Source: Leptospirales bacterium (lineage in GTDB: Bacteria > Spirochaetota > Leptospiria > Leptospirales > Leptonemataceae). Taken from it: a stretch of 37,401 nt of DNA. The notes beneath the pieces were generated by a model. The model saw only the letters and a program-made list of their open reading frames with translations, was not told where the DNA came from and ran no database searches. The position numbers were made by a program, and so were the translations under genes. Below are positions 26,071-34,801 of the stretch, one piece after another. The DNA is taken from the NCBI GenBank assembly GCA_016788865.1, contig JAEUSB010000036.1, positions 1 through 37,401 of the forward strand, written 5' to 3'. Each line of letters begins with the position of its first letter. The first letter of the stretch is position 1.

Positions 26071-26934
26071 ATGAATGAAATGAAACTGAACATACTGATT
26101 GTTATTCTGGGTATAGTGTTGCAGTGTGCACCAAAATCTCAGGACGTATCTTCGCAACTTCTTCCGCTCTTACTGCGGAGTGCTTCGGCCAGTCAGTCGT
26201 CTACAACGACACCGCTGCCCGCCGGGCTCAACGCAGCTGATACGATCACAGCGGCACCGTCGCATACAGGTTCCGGTTTTTGTGACAGTAGCAAAGCAAT
26301 CAATGGAATTCGCGGCGGAGGAACCAGCAGCGGCGGCTTTGATGTTCTATCCCTTAATAGTACAGCCGGTGACTCATCGCCGTGTGCCACGGGTGGGACA
26401 TTTGTCACTCTGGAATGGGCGGGCAAGAAGGTTCAAAATGGTACAGGAATTGATTTTATCGTGTATGAAAATCCGTTCTGGGTGAGCGGAAATTCATCGG
26501 ATACATTCGTGGACCCGGTGATCGTTGAGGTTTCAATTGACGGCACCAATTTCTGCGGGTTTGCTCCTGATTACACGCACACACCGGAAACTACATATAG
26601 CTCCAATCCCTCGGAGTGGACTGCTTTTGCGGGAAGGTATCCGGTGCTGATGAATCAAGAGACGAACCCACTCGATGCAACGTCTATATTTACACAGTCA
26701 ATGGGTGGTGGTGACTTCTTTGATCTCGATAATCTATCCAGCTCAAATGCGTATGGAACGGGATGTGGCACAACCCTGCGCAATAACATAGTTGCAAATG
26801 GTTTCACGTATATTCGGCTAACGGCGGCCTCGGCTCGGAATAATCCGGACACGGGTGCTGCTTTTGTAAAAGACGGCGTCTCGAACGGACCGGACATTGA
26901 TGGTGTAATTACTCGCTATGCGGGCGCACGCTAA
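26071..26934 (+). CDS. lipoprotein resembling Leptospira LIC_13355 family, B12 operon
   Basis: The protein has 287 residues with a lipobox near residues 16-19 (GIVLQC). Next come a Leu-rich, Ser/Thr-rich spacer (LLPLLLRSASASQSSTTT) and a globular domain with FVTLEW, GTGIDFIVYENPFW and VIVEVSIDGTNF. A Cys pair (STAGDSSPC, YGTGCGTT) and the final VKDGVSNGPDIDGVITRY segment follow. The 'D-hhVyENPF' and 'VEVSxDGxxF' segments fit a carbohydrate-module-like beta-sandwich. I recall it as the LIC_13355 lipoprotein family. It ends the B12 operon. An alternative start at 26080 gives a shorter signal peptide. A surface cobalamin-binding accessory is a reasonable guess. Confidence 0.7.
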   Translation: MNEMKLNILIVILGIVLQCAPKSQDVSSQLLPLLLRSASASQSSTTTPLPAGLNAADTITAAPSHTGSGFCDSSKAINGIRGGGTSSGGFDVLSLNSTAGDSSPCATGGTFVTLEWAGKKVQNGTGIDFIVYENPFWVSGNSSDTFVDPVIVEVSIDGTNFCGFAPDYTHTPETTYSSNPSEWTAFAGRYPVLMNQETNPLDATSIFTQSMGGGDFFDLDNLSSSNAYGTGCGTTLRNNIVANGFTYIRLTAASARNNPDTGAAFVKDGVSNGPDIDGVITRYAGAR

Positions 26935-26961
26935 AATGATCGACTAGAGTGACGTAAAGAT

Positions 26962-27132
26962 ACGGGACTTGCCAGTCTCAGTTTCGTCCCTATGGCAATC
27001 AACAGCGGTCTGGATGATAAAGTACAACGGCCACCACAACAGTTGTAATTGGTGGACTGATTAAGGCCACCTGGTGACACTTGTCCTACTGCCCCGCGAT
27101 ACAGCGGGGGCTGAAGGTTTGCGCTGAGAAGA
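26962..27132 (+). pseudogene. decayed fragment of a czcA-like 3' end
   Basis: The stretch matches bases about 20270-20445 of the intact czcA gene in the same orientation, including the 14-nt block GTTGTAATTGGTGG and ATGGCAATCAA. Small gaps and substitutions break the reading frame. It corresponds to the last helices of the pump. It lies directly upstream of the Zn/Cd-type ATPase gene, which suggests a lost RND gene once preceded it. Confidence 0.85.
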
Positions 27133-27146
27133 CCGCAGGAGAGAAG

Positions 27147-29030
27147 ATGAAACTACCCATGAACGACCGCAAATTCCTCTTTCTTCTCGCGGCTATTGTG
27201 GTGGTTGTCGGCCTCGAGGTGCTGTCGCTCGCTGGTCTTCATATTCCTATGCCCTACGCTCCCATTGTCTTTGGAGCGTTCGTCCTTGGTATTGGCTACA
27301 AAGTTCTGTGGAGCGGCCTTAAGGCGATCCTGCGACTGAATTTCAGTAATATTAATCTCCTGATGCTGATCGCAGTTTCCGGTGCATTCTATCTGGGCGA
27401 ATATCCTGAAGGAGCCGTAGTAATCGTACTCTACGTTCTCGGAGAACGCCTGGAAGATATCGGCATTGAAAATAGCAAGTCTGCTCTGAATCAGCTCGTG
27501 AGCAAAGCGCCCAAAACGGCAATTGTGAAAGGTAGACTAGAGCCCACTCCGATTGAAATGATTGCCGTCGGCACCGTGATCCAAATCAAACCGGGTGAAG
27601 CAATTCCCCTGGACGGTAAGATCACAACGGGTGAAACAACGGTGGATGAAGCGACGATTACCGGCGAACCGATTCCCCGCGACAAGCATCCGGGTGATCT
27701 GGTGTTTGCGGGAACCTTAAACATGAATGGGTTTATCGAAATTGAAAGCATGAAGCTGGCGAGTGATACAACCTTCGCGAAGATCATTCGAATGACTTTT
27801 GAAGCGCAGGGAAACAAATCTGACACTCAAAAGTTCATTCAAAGATTTTCAAAGTTCTACACGCCTTCGATCATTGTGCTTGCGATACTGCTGCTGATTG
27901 TTCCTGTCTTCCTCTTTGACGGGGATTTTGCGCACTGGCTGCAGCAGGCAATTACGCTACTTGTGATCGCCTGTCCATGCGCTTTGGTTATCTCTACGCC
28001 GGTCGCGATCTACGCGGCAATCGGAAATGCCTCGGCCAAGGGTGCTCTCATCAAAGGGGGAAAGTTCCTCGAGGCAATGGCTCAAATCAAAGCAATTGCA
28101 CTCGACAAAACGCGAACGATTACTTACGGCAATCCAATTGTATCCGACATTTTTCCTCTGAATGGAACAAGTCGAGAGGAGTTGCTGGCCTGCGCTGCGG
28201 GTGCGGAAGTATTCTCTGAACATCCATTAGCCCAGGCCATCGTCGATGCTTCGAAAAAGGAAGGCTTTGATCCACACAAAGCTGAAGGGTTCCGGAGCGT
28301 TCTGGGTAAGGGAGCTATCGCGAAGTGCCTTGTTTGCACCGACGAAACAATCTATATTGGAAAGTTGTCTTTCATCAAAGAGCATCAACCAGTTACAGCT
28401 GAGGTGGAACAGATTGTTGAACGACTCTCCGGCGAAGGCAAGACAAGTGTTGTGATTAGCTTTGGGAACGGTGTTGCCGGAGTCCTCGGTCTGATGGATG
28501 AAATTAAACCGGATAGTCGCCGGGCTCTGGAGCAACTGATAGAGTTAGGTATTGAACCGGCAATGCTTACAGGCGACGGAGAAAAAGCGGCGCACTATGT
28601 CGCAACGAAAGTGGGCATTAAGAACGTTTTCGGCGGACTGTTGCCCGAGGATAAGGCGGTTCGCATTTCCGATCTGCAAAAGAAATTCGGTAGCGTCGCT
28701 ATGGTTGGCGACGGCATCAATGACGCGCCTGCCCTCGCCAGGGCTTCCGTTGGAATAGCAATGGGTGCTGCTGGGAGCGATACAGCCATCGAAACAGCAA
28801 ACATTGCATTGATGAACGATAAGTTGTCACTGATTCCGTTCCTTGTGCGCTTGAGCAAAACTGCTTTAAGTAGAATTCGAATAAACACGATTGGAGCGGT
28901 GCTGGTAAAACTGGTTTTCGTAATACTCGTCTTTCTCGGCTACGATAGTCTGGTATTCGCTATTGCAGCCGACGTGGGCGTCACGATCGCTGTGATTCTC
29001 TTCAGTCTAAACCTGATGAGCTACAAATAG
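27147..29030 (+). CDS. zntA: Zn/Cd-type P1B ATPase with altered DKTRT phosphorylation motif
   Basis: The protein has 627 residues, with no N-terminal HMA domain (shorter than ZntA). Features seen: TITGEP near 170-175, CPCALVISTP at about 276-285, SEHPLAQAI, MVGDGINDAPAL, a Lys in the seventh helix (VLVKLVFVILVFLG) and an Asp in the eighth (ADVGVTIAV), as in Zn/Cd/Pb pumps. The invariant phosphorylation motif DKTGT reads D320-KTRT: Gly323 is Arg (codon CGA at 28113-28115, one base from GGA). Family knowledge says this glycine is essentially invariant, so the pump may be inactive, altered, or contain a sequence error. The ATG at 27147 has AGGAG upstream. A czcA remnant precedes it, and a divalent-metal role is likely if it works. 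Confidence 0.9.
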   Translation: MKLPMNDRKFLFLLAAIVVVVGLEVLSLAGLHIPMPYAPIVFGAFVLGIGYKVLWSGLKAILRLNFSNINLLMLIAVSGAFYLGEYPEGAVVIVLYVLGERLEDIGIENSKSALNQLVSKAPKTAIVKGRLEPTPIEMIAVGTVIQIKPGEAIPLDGKITTGETTVDEATITGEPIPRDKHPGDLVFAGTLNMNGFIEIESMKLASDTTFAKIIRMTFEAQGNKSDTQKFIQRFSKFYTPSIIVLAILLLIVPVFLFDGDFAHWLQQAITLLVIACPCALVISTPVAIYAAIGNASAKGALIKGGKFLEAMAQIKAIALDKTRTITYGNPIVSDIFPLNGTSREELLACAAGAEVFSEHPLAQAIVDASKKEGFDPHKAEGFRSVLGKGAIAKCLVCTDETIYIGKLSFIKEHQPVTAEVEQIVERLSGEGKTSVVISFGNGVAGVLGLMDEIKPDSRRALEQLIELGIEPAMLTGDGEKAAHYVATKVGIKNVFGGLLPEDKAVRISDLQKKFGSVAMVGDGINDAPALARASVGIAMGAAGSDTAIETANIALMNDKLSLIPFLVRLSKTALSRIRINTIGAVLVKLVFVILVFLGYDSLVFAIAADVGVTIAVILFSLNLMSYK

Positions 29031-29134
29031 CATTATCCCTCAGAGCCCAGGCGGCTTTCACTTCCGCGAGATTCCGGCAGATGGTGGAGGTGTGTTCTCT
29101 CCGTCGGTATCAGTAGGTTTATTTACGAATCAAA

Positions 29135-29713
29135 TCATGTTTGATTCGCTAGCATGGAAAGAATTCCGGGTGCCGCAAGGGCGGTAAAGAACTCTGATAA
29201 CCGTTCCGAATCCCATTCTGCATCGGTGGATAAGATGGATCGAAGTACCGCCAGGAGGGCTCCCGTCAGATACTCGTTGATTAAGAAATAGGGAAAATCT
29301 GTCCTTCTATATTTCTTTCGCAGGTCTTCGTGCGTTCTAAAGGATTCCTTTGCAATGTAGTCCGTCAATTTTGCTTGAAACTCAAAGGGCATTCCCTCGC
29401 AGAAAAGGTTCCTAAAGAATGCCCTGTTCTTCTTAACATTTTCGAATACGTAGTAGGTCAGTGGCTTACCATCGGAGAGTAGAGTCGTAGGGTCCATAGA
29501 GGTAACCTTTGTTTCCACTTCCATGAAAACATACCTGTAGGTTTTCCAAAGTAGTTCCTCTTTATCGGGAAAGTAGTTGTAAAATCCAACGCGCGACATT
29601 CCGGCTTCCCGGGCGATATCTTCCACGGAGATATCGAAATAGTTCTCTTTTTGCATCAGTCGAAGAAATGCATCCATCCAGAGTATATAGTTTTCCTCAA
29701 TGTCGCGTGCCAT
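29135..29713 (-). CDS. TetR-family transcriptional regulator
   Basis: The protein has 192 residues. The N-terminal helix-turn-helix (about 20-60) reads ISVEDIAREAGMSRVGFYNYFPDKEELLW, typical of TetR. The ligand-binding domain that follows is not specific. The start at 29713 is chosen because the frame to 29797 would run into the operator. Its ribosome-binding site (AGGTG) lies inside an inverted repeat at 29714-29733 that separates it from the divergent CPBP gene. It probably represses itself and that gene. The ligand is unknown. Confidence 0.9.
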   Translation of the reverse strand: MARDIEENYILWMDAFLRLMQKENYFDISVEDIAREAGMSRVGFYNYFPDKEELLWKTYRYVFMEVETKVTSMDPTTLLSDGKPLTYYVFENVKKNRAFFRNLFCEGMPFEFQAKLTDYIAKESFRTHEDLRKKYRRTDFPYFLINEYLTGALLAVLRSILSTDAEWDSERLSEFFTALAAPGILSMLANQT

Positions 29714-29733
29714 AGTTTTACACCTGTAAAACT
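29714..29733. promoter_or_regulatory. TetR-type operator (9-bp inverted repeat)
   Basis: AGTTTTACA and TGTAAAACT are exact complements separated by GG on the minus strand. The site touches the start codon of the TetR gene, covers its ribosome-binding site, and lies 62 nt upstream of the divergent CPBP gene. This is the expected position for autorepression and shared control. Confidence 0.8.
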
Positions 29734-29795
29734 GCAAACCCTTGCAAGACATTATTCCATTTGTATGCAGAGGCTTTCCTGTTTTTCCTGGGATC

Positions 29796-30545
29796 ATGGA
29801 AACTGCAGATCTAATTCTTAACTATTTCATTCGAACACTTCCCGCGCTCATTGTATGCGCCTGGTTTATTTTCTTTCTTGGTAAGGGTCACGTGATCATT
29901 CGGATTTTTGCCTACCTCTTTGTATTCGTTGTTATGCGTGATGTGATGACACCACTCAAATTCTGGCGCCTGGGGTCAGAGGGACTCTTCTGGCTGCGGA
30001 CGATCGACAACCCGGTAGCATTGAATGTCCTATCGATCCTTTCTATTCTTTCCATGTCGCTGCTGATTCTTTTTGATAAAGAAGCAAGCGAAACCTTCGT
30101 GTTTAGAAAGGGATCCCTCGTGAATGTGCTGGCAAGCGGGATTGGGGGCGCGATTTGCATTGCCCTGCCAATGTTTGTCATTTATCAGTTCGTTCCCATA
30201 GTGCATAGAGGGGGGCCAACTGAATTGGGCCTTGCTTCAATTGGAGCCTTGCTGGTGTTCTGTCTGTCTGTGAACTTTCTTGAAGAGGGACTGTATCGCG
30301 GATTTTTCCAGGGCTACATGGAGCGCACGGTCCCACCAGCCAGGGCAGCTATTCTCTCCGGGCTCCTCTTTGGCTTGAGCCATACATTTCTTGCGATTAC
30401 CGTCTCCGATGCTGGTTGGGGAGTCGTTGCCTTCACAAGCTTCGAAGGGATCATCGCAGGCTTTGTTCGTGCACGGGCCGGAGTCATCGCATCGACAATC
30501 ACGCATGGACTCGCGATCTTTCCTCTTTGCGCTGGGCTTTTCTGA
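29796..30545 (+). CDS. CPBP-family intramembrane metalloprotease-like protein
   Basis: The protein has 249 residues with about seven membrane helices. It has the CPBP/Abi motifs: FLEEGLYRGFF (EExxxR, about 173-183), FGLSHTF and STITHGLAIF. The glutamates and histidines would form the metal site of an intramembrane protease. Family members process prenylated or membrane proteins, or act in immunity to bacteriocins. The substrate here is unknown. The start at 29796 has GGGA just upstream; the longer frame to 29742 has no support. It is divergent from the TetR gene and probably repressed by it. The 3' end faces the convergent YeiH-like gene. Confidence 0.87.
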   Translation: METADLILNYFIRTLPALIVCAWFIFFLGKGHVIIRIFAYLFVFVVMRDVMTPLKFWRLGSEGLFWLRTIDNPVALNVLSILSILSMSLLILFDKEASETFVFRKGSLVNVLASGIGGAICIALPMFVIYQFVPIVHRGGPTELGLASIGALLVFCLSVNFLEEGLYRGFFQGYMERTVPPARAAILSGLLFGLSHTFLAITVSDAGWGVVAFTSFEGIIAGFVRARAGVIASTITHGLAIFPLCAGLF

Positions 30546-30594
30546 GCGAAGCGAAAGCGAAACGAGACCGGTGTCCATAGACTATGGCCGCTGT

Positions 30595-31689
30595 TTACCT
30601 GAACATTGCAGGAACTCCTGAATACGCAAGGGTTGTTGCAAACCATCCAATGCAAAAAAGGAAGCCTGTCAGTATCATGCCAACGTACAAAGGTTTTGCT
30701 CCGATTTGTTGTAGCCTACCCAGGTTAGTTTGTAGACCGATAGCTGACATCGCTATGAGCATCAGGAACATCCCGGCCTGATTCAGAACGCCTTTGATTT
30801 GTAGGGAGAGAATTGGCGTTGAATTCAAAGCGATTGCCAGAACAAAGGAAATTACAAACCAGGGGATTTCGATGGGAGCTGCCTCGGCCGTGTCATTCGG
30901 CTTCTTGCGGCGACTTAGAAACCAGCTCAGGCATAGCAGGATTGGGGCAAGCATCATGACTCGCACCATTTTTGTGACGATGGCAGTATTGCCTGTTTGT
31001 TCGGAAACGGCGAATCCCGCAGAAACGACCTGAGCAACCTCGTGGATTGAAGCGCCTATGAAGACTCCCATGGAAATCTGATCCAGACCGAGCAGCCAAC
31101 CGGTATGATACAGAAGAGGATAGATTATCATCCCTATAGTGCCGAACAGGGTAACTATTCCCACAGCGATCGTGCTTTCATGATTTTGCGCTTTAACGAT
31201 TGGTGCTGTCGCAAGGATTGCCGAAGCGCCACAAATCGAACAACCGACCGCAATCAAATAGCTCAGACGGCTTTCCGGCCCCAACACCTTTCTTGAAATC
31301 CAGACGGCAAAGCCAAATGTGAGTCCTACAACCAGCAAATCTACGAAGAGCCCGGAGCCCCCCATACTCGCTATGTCCTGAAAGCTAATCTTGAAACCGA
31401 GAAGCACAACGGAAATGCGTAAGAGTCTTCGTGTTGAGAATGAAATCCCAGGACTAATTGATTTGGGAATTTCCAAAATCGTTCCGAGCAACAGACCTAT
31501 TGCCACCGCAAAGACCACGGGTGATACAGGGACGAAGCGAATGCTAGTCGCTAAGTAGTATGCCGCAAGAGCCAGGATACTTGCAAGAGTTAGTCCCCGC
31601 AAGAGAGCAACCAACCGGAAAGGAATGTGTTGTCGGATGGCCCATTGCACGGCACACTTCCGAGTGATAAGTTCAACAACAGGTTGCAT
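30595..31689 (-). CDS. yeiH: YeiH-type (UPF0324) membrane transporter
   Basis: The protein has 364 residues with about ten membrane helices. It has the family hallmarks PVVFAVAIGLLLGT, LLRISVVLLGFKIS (about 88-101) and the conserved VGCSICGASAILATAPIV. FIGASIHEVAQVVSAG (about 215-230) and the final LLIAMSAIGLQTNLG are also typical. Members are thought to export sulfate or small sulfonates, but the substrate is not established. It overlaps the upstream DUF3703 gene by 17 nt, so they are co-transcribed. Confidence 0.93.
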   Translation of the reverse strand: MQPVVELITRKCAVQWAIRQHIPFRLVALLRGLTLASILALAAYYLATSIRFVPVSPVVFAVAIGLLLGTILEIPKSISPGISFSTRRLLRISVVLLGFKISFQDIASMGGSGLFVDLLVVGLTFGFAVWISRKVLGPESRLSYLIAVGCSICGASAILATAPIVKAQNHESTIAVGIVTLFGTIGMIIYPLLYHTGWLLGLDQISMGVFIGASIHEVAQVVSAGFAVSEQTGNTAIVTKMVRVMMLAPILLCLSWFLSRRKKPNDTAEAAPIEIPWFVISFVLAIALNSTPILSLQIKGVLNQAGMFLMLIAMSAIGLQTNLGRLQQIGAKPLYVGMILTGFLFCIGWFATTLAYSGVPAMFR

Positions 31690-32113
31690 CGTCGCCTAAC
31701 TTTTCCGGGGCTTCCGATTTCCTCAGACCGGCCAATCCCCTGGTTTCTGTATCTGCTGCTGAGAGAAGCTCGCTCAAGTCTGCTGGAATTGGCAGGGACG
31801 CCAGGATCGGCACATTCACGCCACCCGTATTTCCAACAGGAATCCGATTCATTAGCGAACCAAACCAACCTACAGAAAGCCTTAGCAGCTGTCCCAGAGT
31901 TTCTCTCGCGTCGAACATGCGCAGTGCGAAGATCATCATTCGAAAGTGAATTCCAGTATGGGGAACGGGGTGATACTGAGCAATGACATGCGCTCGTTCC
32001 AGGAAACGCCATGCTTCTGTGAAACGTTCCTGTCTCATTGACTTGTGATACTGTTCTAGTTCAGCGAAGTACGCTACCTTCAAGTTATCTGGCATCCGTA
32101 GGTTCATTTTCAA
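31673..32113 (-). CDS. DUF3703 family protein
   Basis: The protein has 146 residues. It shows the typical family run AWRFLERAHVIAQYHPVPHTGIH, then RLSVGWFGSLMNRIPVGNTGG and PIPADLSELL. The function of the family is unknown; it is often found near ion or metal transport genes. The TTG at 32113 is 6 nt from a GGAGAT ribosome-binding site, and ATG at 32107 is the alternative. It overlaps the YeiH-type gene downstream. Confidence 0.85.
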   Translation of the reverse strand: MKMNLRMPDNLKVAYFAELEQYHKSMRQERFTEAWRFLERAHVIAQYHPVPHTGIHFRMMIFALRMFDARETLGQLLRLSVGWFGSLMNRIPVGNTGGVNVPILASLPIPADLSELLSAADTETRGLAGLRKSEAPEKLGDDATCC

Positions 32114-32201
32114 TTATATCTCCTTCATTCTTTATTCCTCTCATGGTAGCCGATTTTCGGATCTTAATCTTGAACGATTGGGCTGTTTCTACAAAATCCT
32201 A

Positions 32202-33227
32202 TCAACGCAGCTCAATCCATTCGCCGACTCGAACGTGGTGATATGCGCTGCCAAATTCGTCGGCGAATAGTGCAATCACCTCATCGCTGGTGTCGTGCCC
32301 ACCGATTGCAACAAGACCTGGATTTTGGTTTTTCAAGCGCCCAATGTCCCGCTCGATATCTCCTTCTTCAATTGTCTCGAAAGGCCCGTCGCCGGACGCG
32401 AATACTCTTTGGGCGTTGAGCCCCAAAAGCGACAGGCGACCTTGCGGCACGGGGTAATGCAAATCGCCAACTACCCCATAGATGTTTTCTCCAATGCTCT
32501 CTCGGGCTCGTTGGAGGATTCGTGGTAGGGTCTGGTGGCCACATCCTGAAAACAGTACGATTCCCTTATTGGCTACGTTGATTGCGAGGGCTTGCTCATC
32601 AATTCTTCCCATGAACAACTGACGTGCAATTGGTCCCAGGCTAACAATGCCGGGGAACAATTCGGTTGGTTGCGAAATCGCTCTTGGTGAGAGACCAGGA
32701 TAGGTCAAAGGAACCGGAGTGAAAACGTTCTTTCCGGAAAGATCCATTTGCTTGTTCGCGAGTGAGAACGTATTCTGCTTCTCCCATTTTTTTCCGCCTA
32801 CATGATCGAAATGCAAATGGGAAATGAAAATTGTATCAATGTCAGAAATACGAATGCCCAGCCTTTCCATATTCTTAATCAATGGAGAAGGATCTTCAGC
32901 TCTTGAATTGTGACCGACATCAAAAAGAATCGTCTGGTTGTCCGTTTGAATGAGGTATGATACGCCCATTTCGGTTTGCAGTTCATCATTGGATGCATGC
33001 CAGTTAATCAGCGGTAGGATGCGAAGCGAGTTCGTACTCCCGCTCACTGGAACTCGGGACTGCGAACGTTCCTTCCAGAGAAGCTGCACACCTTTCAGGT
33101 GCACTTTGTGGCTCATATAGAACGCAACCAGGATTGCCACGAATAGAATTAGAAGCACCAGCATGATTCGCCTGGCCCAGGTCAGGACGCGGTACCATGC
33201 ATGATTTGGGATTGTGGTGATGTTCAT
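32202..33227 (-). CDS. membrane-anchored metallo-beta-lactamase-fold hydrolase
   Basis: The protein has 341 residues. An N-terminal helix (about 20-43) anchors it. The hydrolase domain (about 80-335) has SHLHFDHVGG (about 142-151), the zinc-binding HxHxDH core, plus FDVGHNS, FSGCGHQTLP and GGHDTSD, which supply further metal ligands. The 'GCGHxT' motif is characteristic of the subgroup that includes the methanopterin-pathway beta-ribofuranosylaminobenzene phosphate synthase-like proteins, but many members have other or unknown substrates. No strong ribosome-binding site is seen. It lies 55 nt after the AraC gene. Confidence 0.88.
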   Translation of the reverse strand: MNITTIPNHAWYRVLTWARRIMLVLLILFVAILVAFYMSHKVHLKGVQLLWKERSQSRVPVSGSTNSLRILPLINWHASNDELQTEMGVSYLIQTDNQTILFDVGHNSRAEDPSPLIKNMERLGIRISDIDTIFISHLHFDHVGGKKWEKQNTFSLANKQMDLSGKNVFTPVPLTYPGLSPRAISQPTELFPGIVSLGPIARQLFMGRIDEQALAINVANKGIVLFSGCGHQTLPRILQRARESIGENIYGVVGDLHYPVPQGRLSLLGLNAQRVFASGDGPFETIEEGDIERDIGRLKNQNPGLVAIGGHDTSDEVIALFADEFGSAYHHVRVGEWIELR

Positions 33228-33282
33228 GAAGCGGATTCTAACACGAACGGAAGGTTCAGTCTTGAACGGAAGGGCTACTCAG

Positions 33283-34071
33283 CTAAAAGATCTGAACGCG
33301 AAACAGACTGTTCTTCCTGAGTTCGGAGGGCGCCATTCCGAAAGACCGCCGGAAAATTCGACTGAAATGCGCCTGGTCCGAAAAGCCACCTTCAAAAGCG
33401 GCATCAATCAGTTCCGGTCGTTGACCAAGGAACGTGATGGCCTTCCTTGTTTTGACCCAGAGTCGATAGCCGGAGAAAGCGATTCCAGTCTGTTCGCGAA
33501 ACAAATGACGAAATCTGCCAGGCGATAGTTCGGCACGACTCGCCAGTGCCTTCAAAGAGACCTGATCCTCGGCATTCGAAATGTATTCGAGGCTTGACGC
33601 GATTCGGGGATCGATGCGCGCGTTTGATACAGGTTTCTCGAACGTTCCTAGAATTTGAAGAATATCGTTTCTGCTTTGGATGCCCGGAGCACTCAATATT
33701 GCAAACAAATCTTGGATAGCCCGCGAATTCAAGAGATCACCTACGTCGACTGCTGGTTCGCCATTTGCTATTGTGTGGCCCTGGAAAATACGCGAAGCTA
33801 CCGTAACGGGGTCCATGAGGATCAGTGTGAACGGATAATCTGACTGCTCAGTTTCGTGACTAACGCCCGAAGGAATATAAGCCGCTTGATATTCACGCCA
33901 AACTCCATTGCGACCACGCAAGCGCAAAGGGTGCTGATTTGCAAGACACAATTGCGCAAAGAAATGGCTGTGCCGTTTAGTTGCGAACGATGGGCCGCTG
34001 TATGCAGCCAGATTGTTCCAAATTGTGAAACTTCGCATCAGCTTCCTGGAACCATTTCTTTTTTTGTCCAT
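33283..34071 (-). CDS. AraC-family transcriptional regulator
   Basis: The protein has 262 residues. The N-terminal part is a cupin-like sensor (about 15-110: SHFFAQLC..., GVSHETEQ). The C-terminal double helix-turn-helix (about 165-262) has LSPGRFRHLFREQTG and FSDQAHFSRIFRRSFGMAPSELR, the canonical AraC segments. It lies 25 nt from the CPBP gene upstream and 55 nt before the hydrolase gene, so it probably regulates this cluster. The ligand is unknown. Confidence 0.92.
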   Translation of the reverse strand: MDKKRNGSRKLMRSFTIWNNLAAYSGPSFATKRHSHFFAQLCLANQHPLRLRGRNGVWREYQAAYIPSGVSHETEQSDYPFTLILMDPVTVASRIFQGHTIANGEPAVDVGDLLNSRAIQDLFAILSAPGIQSRNDILQILGTFEKPVSNARIDPRIASSLEYISNAEDQVSLKALASRAELSPGRFRHLFREQTGIAFSGYRLWVKTRKAITFLGQRPELIDAAFEGGFSDQAHFSRIFRRSFGMAPSELRKNSLFRVQIF

Positions 34072-34096
34072 TCAAGGAATTCCCGATTAAGGTAGA

Positions 34097-34801
34097 TCAT
34101 TCATCAAGGCCCAGACTCTTCAACAGGACGAGGTGCCCGTGAAAAAAAGTTATGAAGTCAAAAAGGCCATGTGCAATGACGAGAGGAAGAAGGCTACGAA
34201 ATCTTACGAACAGAATCGCCCAAAAAAGTCCAAGGGCGAAAGCAAGGATCATGATTGCTGGTCCAAGTGACCAATGGATCATCGCGAAAACAAAGGCTGA
34301 TCCGCAAGTTAGTAGAATACGATTTTCAGAGACACGGCGCAATTGACTGATAACGATTCCACGATAAACAATCTCCTCGAAAACGCCCGCGCTTACGGCC
34401 AGGTAAGCAACGTACAAGAATACAAAAACGGGATTCCAGTTTGGCAGCGGTGTATGCTCTGGTGGTGGGATATGGACGTTAAACCATTTCGCAAGGACTG
34501 TGCGAATTGCCGCCAATCCAATCAGTATTAGCAGAACGACAGTCAGAAGAATCAATCCCTGGAGCAATTGCTTGGACAGATTCACTCGACTCAGACCGAG
34601 ATCAGAGAACTCATACCATCCAGCTTGAAATCCCATGTAGATCAATGTGCTTTGCCAGCAAACGAAGACGAGAAAGTCAAGAGTTGCGCGAAGTTGGTCT
34701 GCATCTTTGGGAACATGGGGCACGTAGAAGTCGTTCAACCAGAGAGGTGAAGAGATCACGAGTATCCGAAGAATAGGAGTGACGAAGACTTTGGCTTGCA
34801 T
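34097..34801 (-). CDS. CPBP-family intramembrane metalloprotease-like protein
   Basis: The protein has 234 residues with several membrane helices. It contains EEIVYRGIVISQLRR (about 145-159), FVFAMIHW and IAHGLFDFITFF, the motifs of the CPBP (Abi) family. It is distinct from the other CPBP protein at 29796. The start has AGGA 8 nt upstream. It is the first gene of a minus-strand series with the AraC regulator. The biological substrate cannot be read from the sequence. Confidence 0.87.
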   Translation of the reverse strand: MQAKVFVTPILRILVISSPLWLNDFYVPHVPKDADQLRATLDFLVFVCWQSTLIYMGFQAGWYEFSDLGLSRVNLSKQLLQGLILLTVVLLILIGLAAIRTVLAKWFNVHIPPPEHTPLPNWNPVFVFLYVAYLAVSAGVFEEIVYRGIVISQLRRVSENRILLTCGSAFVFAMIHWSLGPAIMILAFALGLFWAILFVRFRSLLPLVIAHGLFDFITFFHGHLVLLKSLGLDE

